Positions 56,232 through 64,000 of a DNA stretch of 64,000 nt are shown here, one piece after another. The position numbers were made by a program, and so were the translations under genes. Source of the stretch: Leptodactylus fallax (Eukaryota; Chordata; Amphibia; Anura; Leptodactylidae); the NCBI GenBank assembly GCA_947044405.1, contig CAMRHE010000028.1, positions 8,869,501 to 8,933,500 on the forward strand. Reading direction: 5' to 3'. The notes under the pieces are model-generated. The model ran no database searches, was not told where the DNA came from, and worked only from the letters and a program-made list of their open reading frames with translations. Each line of letters starts with the position of its first letter. Position 1 is the stretch's first letter.

Positions 56232-56452
56232 TGTCCAGGTGTCACGCCCCATGTTGCAGAAACACAACTTTTTTTGTTGCAAATTTTCCTGCGGTTTTTT
56301 TGAGCCAAAGCCAGGAGTGGATATAGCAGCAGATAGAAGTTTAAGAACTTCCTATATATGTCCCATTCCTTTTGTAGCCATTCTTGGCTTTGGCTCAAAA
56401 AACCGCAGCAAAATCTGCAACAAAAAAAGCTGCGTTTCCGCTGGGGCTGTAG
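56232..56452. mobile_element. Fold-back MITE F (about 220 bp)
   Basis: The left arm with gccaaagccaggagtgg is complementary to the right arm with ccattcttggctttggc; outer parts cgccccatgttgcagaaaca and tgcgtttccgctggggc also pair. Non-coding. Confidence 0.75.
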
Positions 56453-57299
56453 ACTTATAGACAACCCTTCTTGCTGGCACGACTACGAGACATCAGGCTT
56501 TAGCAGCAAGACAAGGTAGTGAGTGAGAGAGGTGGTGTGAGTCAGCTCGGAGTGGCACAAGATATCATGGTAGTTGTAGGAAATCAGAACAGGAAGATGC
56601 CCATGTAAACAAATGCAGAAGATGCCAGGAGCTCCAAGAGAAAACCAGAAATCACTCAAAACACTGCTAAAGGTATTTGGGTGCACTTATTAACCTATTA
56701 ATAGCACTAACAGACCTTGTTTGAAAAATTTTTTTTTGCCTGGAAAACCCCTTTTATGAGGCAGTAAGCTTCAAATCCTTCCTATAATTTTGGTTGTATC
56801 TTTATTTTCAGAAGGTAAAATTGCTGTTTTTCTTTTCATTTTGTTGTCTATAATTGATTGTCTTAGTTTCTATACTTTATATAGTGTGCTATTGGCTATT
56901 TGTAGGACTTCATGTGTGATCTATGCCGACCATCAGACAATCTCGACCTTCCTATAAATTGAAACAAAATAAAATTGAATTTTTTTTTTTTTTGCGTTTC
57001 ACTTTGCTGTGATAATTTTGCCTTTCACATTTGTTTTACATATAGCACTTTATGTATACCACGTGTTTATTATGTATGTGTATTTGTCACTGTTGATTAC
57101 TTTTGTGTATTCTTTGCGGTTTATCCACATCTTACAAGTTATTTATTAATTGCCACTTTTTATATTTTTACATTTAGGCATATGAATATGTCTGTGAATT
57201 TATTCTTCACCATAATGAGAACCTTTTTCATATTTTTTTTATTATTTGTTTTATTGTTTTTATAAATTTAATATTATATAAAATATGTATTAACCCCTT

Positions 57300-57800
57300 T
57301 TCAATTTTTGTTTTTGACACCTTTCAAATCCCATAACTATTTTTATTTTTCCATTCTCAGAGCCATATGAGGGCTTAATGTTTGCAGGACAAATTGTTCT
57401 TCATAATGTTACCATTTATTATTCTGTACAATGTACTGGGAAGCTGGAAAAAATCAGAATGGTGTGGAATTGGAGAAAAAGTGCATTTGTGCGACTTTGT
57501 TACGGGCATTATTTTTATGTTGTTCACTCTGCAGCCAAAATGACATGTCACCTGTATTCTATGTTTTGGTACGATTCAAATGATACAAAATTTATATAGT
57601 TTTATTTACATTTTAACCTTAACAAAAATCCAAAACTTTGAAAAATTTTATATTTTTTTTTTTATATTCTGCTACCCGTAACTTTTTTATATTTCCATGT
57701 ACAAGAATTCATAGGGCGTCTTTTTTTGCTGGACCAGGTATACTTTTTAGTTATACCATTTTGGGGAATGTGTATTGCAGTTTTGCACTTATGATTTTTT
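57300..57800. repeat. Interspersed repeat, inverted relative to 48250
   Basis: ccatatgagggcttaatg, gtacaatgtactgggaagct and gaattggagaaaaagtgca are the complements of motifs in 49440-49600. T-rich and non-coding. Confidence 0.5.
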
Positions 57801-58298
57801 TTTTTCGGCTAAGTTCACCATATGGAAAAATATTTTTATAAGCTTCACAGTAATTTTATACTTTTATATGTATTCTAGGGAAAGGGGGGTGATTTGAATT
57901 TTTAATATTTTGAATTTTTGATATTTTTTTATACTTTATTTATTAAACCCTCTAGGGGTCTTTAACCCCAGGAAGTCTGATCACTAATGCAATGCATTGC
58001 AAAATACCGGCATTAGTATGACACATGAATGCCTGACAAGCCTGGAAGCGTCTTATAGCACTCGCGCATGCGCAGTTTGTATCTCCTGACACTATCAAGG
58101 TGCCATGCATCACTTTCTTGTCTCAGAGGAGTCCCCTAAAGCCCCTTTTTGGACAAACTATATATAAGCCCCCCTGAATTTTAATAATTACACCTCCTGA
58201 TGAAGCCTTTTGGTGAAATGCGATGAGGTGGTATCTCAACACTGTGGTTGGTATTTGGGGATGGCAGCTACATCATGGCAACAGATATTATATATATA

Positions 58299-59894
58299 CA
58301 GTGGACAAAAAAAGTACTTAGTCAGCCACCAATTGTACAAGTTCTCCCACTTAAAAAGATGAGGCCGGCCTGTAATTGTCATCATAGGTAGACCTCAACT
58401 ATGAGAGACAAAATGAGAAAACAAATCCAGAAAATCACATTGTCTGATTTTTAAAGAATTTATTTGCAAATTATGGTGGAAAATAAGTATTTGGCCACCT
58501 ACAAACAAGCAAGATTTCTGGCTCTCACAGACCTGTAACTTCTTCTTTAAGAGGCTCCTCTGTCCTCCACTCATTACCTGTAGTAATGGCTCCTGTTTGA
58601 CATTGTTATCAGTATAAAAGACACCTGTCCACAACCTCAAACAGTCACACTCCAAACTCCACTATGGTGAAGACCAAAGAGCTGTGGAAGGACACCAGAG
58701 ACAAAATTGTAGACCTGCACCAGGCTGGGAAGACTGAATCTGCAATAGGCAAGCAGCTTGGTGTGAAGAAATCACCTGTGGGAGCAATAATTAGAAAATG
58801 GAAGACATACAAGACCCCTGATAATCTCCCTCCATCAGGGGCTCCACGCAAGATCTCACCCCATGGGGTCAAAATGATCACAAGAACAGTGAGCAAGAAT
58901 CCCAGAACCACACGGGGGGACCTAGTGACTGACCTGCAGAAAGCTGGGACTAACGTAACAAAGGCTACCGTCAGTAACACACTACGCCGCCAGGGACTCA
59001 GATCCTGCAGTGCCAGACGTGTCCCCCTGCTTAAGCCAGTACATATCCGGGCCCGTCTGAAGTTTGCTAGAGAGCATTTGGATGTTCCAGAAGAGTATTG
59101 GGAGAATGTCATATGGTCAGATGAAACCAAAGTAGAACTGTTTGGTAGAAACACAACTCGTCGTGTTTGGAGGAGAGTGAATGCTGAGTTGTATCCAAAG
59201 AACACCATACCTACTGTGAAGCATGGGGGGGGCAACATCATGCTTTGGGGCTATTTCTCTGCAAAGGGACCAGGACGACTGATCCGTGTACATGAAAGAA
59301 TGAATGGGGCCATGTATCGTGAGATTTTGAATGCAAACCTCCTTCCATCAGCAAGGGCATTGAAGATGAAACGTGGCTGGGTCTTTCAGCATGACAATGA
59401 TCCCAAGCACACCACCAGGGCAACAAAGGAGCGGCTTCGTAAGAAGCATTTCAAGGTCCTGGAGTGGCCTAGCCAGTCTCCAGATCTCAACCCCATAGAA
59501 AACCTTTGGAGGGAGTTGAAAGTCCGTGTTGCCCAGCGACAGCCCCAAAACATCCCTGCTCTAGAGGAGATCTGCATGGAGGAATGGGCCAACATACCAG
59601 CAAGAGTGTGTGCCAACCTTGTGAAGACTTACAGAAAACGTTTGACCTCTGTCATTGCCAACAAAGGATATAGAACAAAGTATTGAGATGAACTTTTGTT
59701 ATTGACCAAATACTTATTTTCCACCATAATTTGCAAATAAATTCTTTAAAAATCAGACAATGTGATTTTCTGGATTAGTTTTCTCATTTTGTCTCTCATA
59801 GTTGAGGTCTACCTATGATGACAATTACAGGCCGCCCTCATCTTTTTAAGTGGGAGAACTTGCACGATTGGTGGCTGACTTTTTCCCCCCACTG
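58299..59894 (+). mobile_element. Intact Tc1/mariner element with ~190-bp TIRs (Sleeping Beauty type), 1596 bp
   Basis: Ends CAGTGGACAAAAAAAGT and its rough complement are flanked by TA (58297-58298, 59895-59896). Inverted repeats run 58299-58494 and 59706-59894, the long-TIR (IR/DR) layout, with a few substitutions between arms. It sits between a short TA run and a GATA microsatellite. Confidence 0.92.
58664..59686 (+). CDS. Tc1 transposase, 340 aa, DD34E, apparently intact
   Basis: Starts [20 protein letters not shown] and ends GYRTKY before TGA. The N-terminal paired-like domain has two helix-turn-helix units (about 1-55 and 70-115). Catalytic residues fall at D153 (IWSDETK), D244 (HDNDPKH) and E279 (DLNPIENLW), the same positions and total length as Sleeping Beauty, although the sequence differs. 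The glycine-rich KHGGGN box is at about 186-191. There are no stops or frameshifts. It likely recognises the long inverted repeats around it and inserts at TA. The copy may be young or simply well preserved; divergence between the two TIRs suggests it is older than the DD35E pair. Confidence 0.93.
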   Translation: MVKTKELWKDTRDKIVDLHQAGKTESAIGKQLGVKKSPVGAIIRKWKTYKTPDNLPPSGAPRKISPHGVKMITRTVSKNPRTTRGDLVTDLQKAGTNVTKATVSNTLRRQGLRSCSARRVPLLKPVHIRARLKFAREHLDVPEEYWENVIWSDETKVELFGRNTTRRVWRRVNAELYPKNTIPTVKHGGGNIMLWGYFSAKGPGRLIRVHERMNGAMYREILNANLLPSARALKMKRGWVFQHDNDPKHTTRATKERLRKKHFKVLEWPSQSPDLNPIENLWRELKVRVAQRQPQNIPALEEICMEEWANIPARVCANLVKTYRKRLTSVIANKGYRTKY

Positions 59895-59919
59895 TACACA
59901 CACACATACATACATACAT

Positions 59920-59931
59920 TAGATAGATAGG

Positions 59932-59971
<40 letters not shown>

Positions 59972-59972
59972 G
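59920..59972. repeat. (GATA)n microsatellite
   Basis: About eleven gata units right of the Tc1 element, preceded by (CATA)n. Confidence 0.88.
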
Positions 59973-62744
59973 ACTGTATTCTGGTTTTGGGTTTTGAGAG
60001 CAGCTTTTGCTAAGCATTATATTTTTGGAATGGTGACATGGATAGGGAATAGGAAGTATATGCTTAGATCTGTTATTTGGAAGTTAATGTGTTAACTGTC
60101 CTCACAATAAGTGCCCCAGGTAGTGGTTATGTCATCTGGTCTATGTCTTTTAACTGCTCAGTATTGATATCTTTGTCATGCAGATTTTAAATTTGTGATC
60201 CTGGTAATAAAATATTACATTTTTGATAGTGTTGTACTTTATCTTTCTTGATCACTTTTTGCATTGTGTTAATAGATTTGGTGTGGTCAATATTAGGTGA
60301 TCTAATTATTGGTATATTGGAAATCCTCAGCGTGTAAAGGTTTTATGGAAAACTGTGCTGCTTGCAATGCAGAAGGTGAAATCTGCAACAATTACATTCT
60401 ATTAGTTCTACATCAAAAATCACATCATTTGTTTCCATTTCAGGTTTCACTGCAGATTTTCCACTTTATTAGCCCCATGTGAGCGAACCCTCAAATACAC
60501 ACTGGGGGGTAATACAAAAGACAATATGTAAAAATATTGTTATGGCGGGGGGGAGACTCACATTACTTTGGGTTCACAATATATTTTAATACTATGCTCA
60601 ATATACATGACAGGAGAACTCCCATTCATACAATGAACATACCTATAGGGTCCCATTGACTTGACACATGGTAACAAAGTGTCCTTTAGAAATAACATAT
60701 TTTTTTACATGTTTATAAACATTCGGTCACTATGGTGAATAGTAGTGAACACTGTGCACTATATAGGATGATTCTCTTGACAGTATACGCTGGGAAAGTC
60801 GCTTGCTATATACCTCTGGTGGAAAGCTTTAATGTGCTGTGAGCAGAGTCTTTTTGCACTGAGTAACTTCACATTTTGCTTGTTTTAGGTGACTATTATA
60901 TTTATGTTGGGCACAGCGTTCATGAAATCTTTACATTCTATTCTTAAAACAACCCCAATGTAAAGTCTAAATTCATTTCAGTTCACAATACGACTCAGGT
61001 TTATTTTCTCTTTGTGTCCACTAGGTGGCACCAGATGACACGACTTTAGATATGTCAACCAGAACCATTACTGACATCTATTAGATCAAACTACATCAAG
61101 GGTTAAAGGCGTGTTCTTATATTGTGATGGCATATTGTGAGGATTTACCATCACTGTATGATCAGTGGGGTTCGCCTGATTATGAGCTGGCCGCATTGCT
61201 GATTTATTGCTGAGTCCCCTGCACAGTTTATCTGTACACGGTTGCGCCGCTGACATCCAGCTGTGCAGTGAACAGCAGTATAGCGCTATTCACATCAATG
61301 CTACAGTGATGCGGAGCTTGATAGCAGCGCTGCATCCCTTCATGCCCAGCATTGGTGGAGGTCCCAGAGCTTGGACCCCAACTGATGACAGCATAACCCA
61401 GCCACCACGTTATCCGACAGAAAAATCCCTTTAAATAGCATTGTTACATTTCATTTCATGTAAAGCAAAGACTTAATGTTGGAAAAAATAATATAAAATC
61501 GGACCAACCCCAAACCTCCCAACCTTCAAAGGATAGAAAGAGAGACATAATGTGTGGTGCACACAGCGTGCCGCTGCAAATTTATCCCCACACACTTCTA
61601 CTTTGAACCTGACCATTCCCATCCAATTCTCTTTGCACCCCCACACAGTATAATGCCCCTACAGTCACCCTAACATGATGCCCCCACAGTATAAAGTCCC
61701 TCTCCCGCACCCACAATTTAATGTTCTCCTCTAGTTGCCCCCAGTTTAATGTCCCCCTCCAGCTGCCTTCCACAATGTTATGTCCATATCCTGGAACCAA
61801 CAAACATAAAAAAACGGATGGACGGCTCCTGCTTCACTATTGTATTCAACTCATCTGCGTCCTTCAGAACATATCACCGACCGGGACAGCGGGACAGGAC
61901 CCAGAATCCAGGACGGTTGGGAGGTATGCAACCCTGTTGAATTAGGGCTGTGTTTACACCTAGCAGACAAAGCATCAGCTCAATCCCATCTGGCCCTCTA
62001 TTTACATCAGTGGCCTCACATACATTAACACTTAGTAAATAGGGGGCACATCAGGTAATACATATATATACCTTGTGCTTGGGTAGCATGGGCCTCATTT
62101 ACAATGGGGTTCACACCTCCTCATAAATCAGGTGAACCCTCTATCGGGGCTGCACTAAAATCTAACATAGCTGACATACATTTCAGTCCGTAAACTGGTG
62201 TAACTGATCATAAATCTTACAGGGCCGCTGGGTCCGTCCATGCTGTGCCCCTAATCATACCCCCTTCAGGAAGATTATGACGGCAGTATAAGGCTGAGGC
62301 CCCCCCAAAACCACAGTAAAATCTGCGACAAAAAAACTGCGTTTCCACATGTGGCCTCAAAAAAGTTACAATTTTATGTGGAAAGACGAGATTTGTATAA
62401 TTGTGCCCTGCACACCAGAAATCTGACATATGAGGCATGATCAATCTGTTCCACTATTTATCCTTGAGCCCCAATATGTAGGAATCTATGTGTATTATGT
62501 ATAGTGTATAGTGTATAATGTACATGTAAGGTGTATAGTGCTTGTAAACTGCAGAACAGAGAAAACCCAGCAGAGGGCGCAAAGTGCAAAGTGATTATAG
62601 AACATTCTGTTTTACAAGGATTATCTAACTATATAATCTATCAACTATATCAATCTAATCTATTTTATCAATCTCTCATCACTGTAGTGACATATTATAT
62701 TACAATTATATTTATCACACAGTTCATCTTCTCTCATCTATCAT
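59973..62744. other. Intergenic, no gene recognised
   Basis: Contains a weak fold-back segment at about 61105-61435 and a MITE F scrap near 62290-62370. Short frames show no family resemblance. Confidence 0.4.
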
Positions 62745-63312
62745 GTAAACTTATGAATATCACAGAGCTCAGCTACTCTCCTCTGTCATATAACCCTATA
62801 TATCACAGAGCTCAGCTTATCTCCCTCTATCATATAACCCTATATATCACAGAGCTCAGCTTCTCTCCTCTATCATATAACCCTATATATCACAGAGCTC
62901 AGCTTCTCTCCTCTATCATATATCCTATATATCACAGAGCTCAGCTTCTCTCCTCTATCATATAACCAATATATCACACAGCTCAGCTCTTCTCCCTCTA
63001 TCATATAACCCTATATATCACAGAGGTCAGCTTCTCTCCTCTATCATATAACCTATATATCACAGCTCAGCTTCTCTCCTCTATCATATAACCCTATATA
63101 TCACAGAGCTCAGCTCTTCTCCCTCTATCATATAACCCTATATATCACAGAGCTCAGCTTCTCTCCTCTATCATATAATCCTATATATCACAGAGCTCAG
63201 CTTCTCTCCTCTATCATATAACCTTATATATCACAGAGCTCAGCTCTTCTCCCTCTATCATATAACCCTATATATCACAGAGCTCAGCTTCTCTCCTCTA
63301 TCATATAACCTA
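62745..63312. repeat. 43-bp satellite-like array, about 13 copies
   Basis: Unit tatcacagagctcagcttct then ctcctctatcatataaccctata, about 43 bp, with small indels. A DD35E transposon has inserted at the right end; whether the array resumes beyond is outside the window. Confidence 0.87.
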
Positions 63313-64000
63313 CAGTCATGGCCAAAAGTTTTGAGAATGATACAAATATTAATTTTTACAAAGTCTCCTGCTTCAGTTTTTCTAATGGCAATTTGCATAT
63401 ACTCCAGAATGTTATAAAGAGTGATCAGCTTAACAGCAATTACTTGCAAAGTCAATATTTGCCTAGAAAATGAACTTTATCCCCCAAAACACATTTCAAC
63501 ATCATTGCAGCCCTGCCTTAAAAGGACCACCTAACATCGTTTCAGTGATTGCTCCATTAACACAGGTGTGGGTGTTGATGAGGACAGGGCTGGAGATCAA
63601 TCTGTCATGATTAAGTAAGAATGACACCACTGGACACTTTAAAAGGAGGCTGGTGCTTGCCATCATTGTTTCTCTTCTGTTAACCATGGTTATCTCTAAA
63701 GAAACACGTGCAGTCATCATTGCACTGCACAAAAATGGCCTAACTGGGAAGAGTATTGCAGCTAGAAAGATTGCCCCTCAGTCAACAATCTATCGCATCA
63801 TCAAGAACTTCAAGGAGAGAGGTTCCATTGGTGCCAAAAAGGCTCCAGGGCGCCCAAGAAAGACCAGCAAGCGGCAGGACCGTCTCTTAAAAGTGTTTCA
63901 GCTGCGGGATCGGGCTACCAGCAGTGCAGAGCTTGCTGAGGAATGGCAGCAGGCAGGTGTGAGTGCATCTGCACGCACTGTGAGGCGGAGACTCTTGGAG
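63313..64000 (+). mobile_element. Second DD35E Tc1/mariner copy, cut by the window end
   Basis: Begins CAGTCATGGCC after TA (63311-63312) and runs colinearly with 16000-16687 for 688 bp with no indel. By eye only two substitutions appear, one in the leader (near 63367) and one synonymous in the coding region (near 63774). It is inserted in the 43-bp satellite array. Confidence 0.93.
63686..64000 (+). CDS. Tc1/mariner DD35E transposase, N-terminal part (continues past window)
   Basis: Starts MVISKETRAVIIALHKNG in the same context as the copy at 16373 and stays open for 105 codons to the window edge. It covers both DNA-binding helix-turn-helix regions; the catalytic domain lies outside. Protein is identical to the other copy over the visible part. 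Confidence 0.9.
   Translation, partial: MVISKETRAVIIALHKNGLTGKSIAARKIAPQSTIYRIIKNFKERGSIGAKKAPGRPRKTSKRQDRLLKVFQLRDRATSSAELAEEWQQAGVSASARTVRRRLLE

Noticed and set aside
62531..62965. 144-codon frame with YNPIYHRAQL repeats
   Set aside because: Generated by the 43-bp satellite array, not a gene.
37621..64000. First exons of SLC4A10, the gene that follows TBR1 in other vertebrates
   Set aside because: No recognisable coding exon with splice sites was found in this interval.

Overview
The window is vertebrate nuclear DNA, most probably from an anuran amphibian (frog or toad). It carries parts of two protein-coding genes on the + strand, both with vertebrate exon-intron structure. The rest is introns and intergenic DNA rich in Tc1/mariner and hAT-like transposons, a tRNA-derived SINE, fold-back MITEs and tandem arrays. 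The frog assignment is an inference from TBR1 divergence and from repeat types familiar from frog genomes; no species is claimed.

Left part (1-20.4 kb): the 3' half of PSMD14 (RPN11, the deubiquitinase of the 26S proteasome lid). Five coding exons, all in phase 0, encode the last 156 residues and end at a TAA at 19812-19814, with a poly(A) signal near 20345. The JAMM catalytic motif lies upstream of the window, so the intron entering the first visible exon is at least 10.3 kb. The introns hold a decayed Tc1 element, a 49-bp minisatellite, a SINE, several MITEs, an intact DD35E Tc1/mariner element (16000-17566) and stretches of unique DNA that may be regulatory.

Middle (20.4-37.6 kb): an 8.9-kb spacer, then the complete TBR1 gene (T-box, brain 1), six coding exons from ATG 28735 to TAA 35821-35823, predicted 677 aa. 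The spacer has a long near-perfect hairpin (21253-21573), a 51-bp minisatellite (23138-24238) and a ~160-bp tandem array just 5' of TBR1, split by a hAT-like MITE with a clear 8-bp target duplication. Intron 2 of TBR1 uses a GC donor. The 3'UTR contains an unusual repeat with a period in multiples of six bases.

Right part (37.6-64 kb): no gene recognised. It holds GATA/ATCT microsatellites, another hAT-like MITE with an 8-bp duplication, an internally deleted Tc1, two arrays of the same 31-bp repeat in opposite orientation, hairpins, an intact Sleeping Beauty-like Tc1 element (58299-59894), and a 43-bp satellite interrupted by a second DD35E copy running off the window end. That copy differs from the first at only two of 688 positions by eye.

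PSMD14 next to TBR1 on the same strand matches the order in other vertebrates. PSMD14 is a housekeeping gene and TBR1 a neuronal transcription factor; nothing suggests a functional link beyond shared neighbourhood. I saw no wholly new molecular system. The most notable items are the young DD35E transposon pair, the promoter-proximal array, the GC-AG intron and the candidate enhancers.
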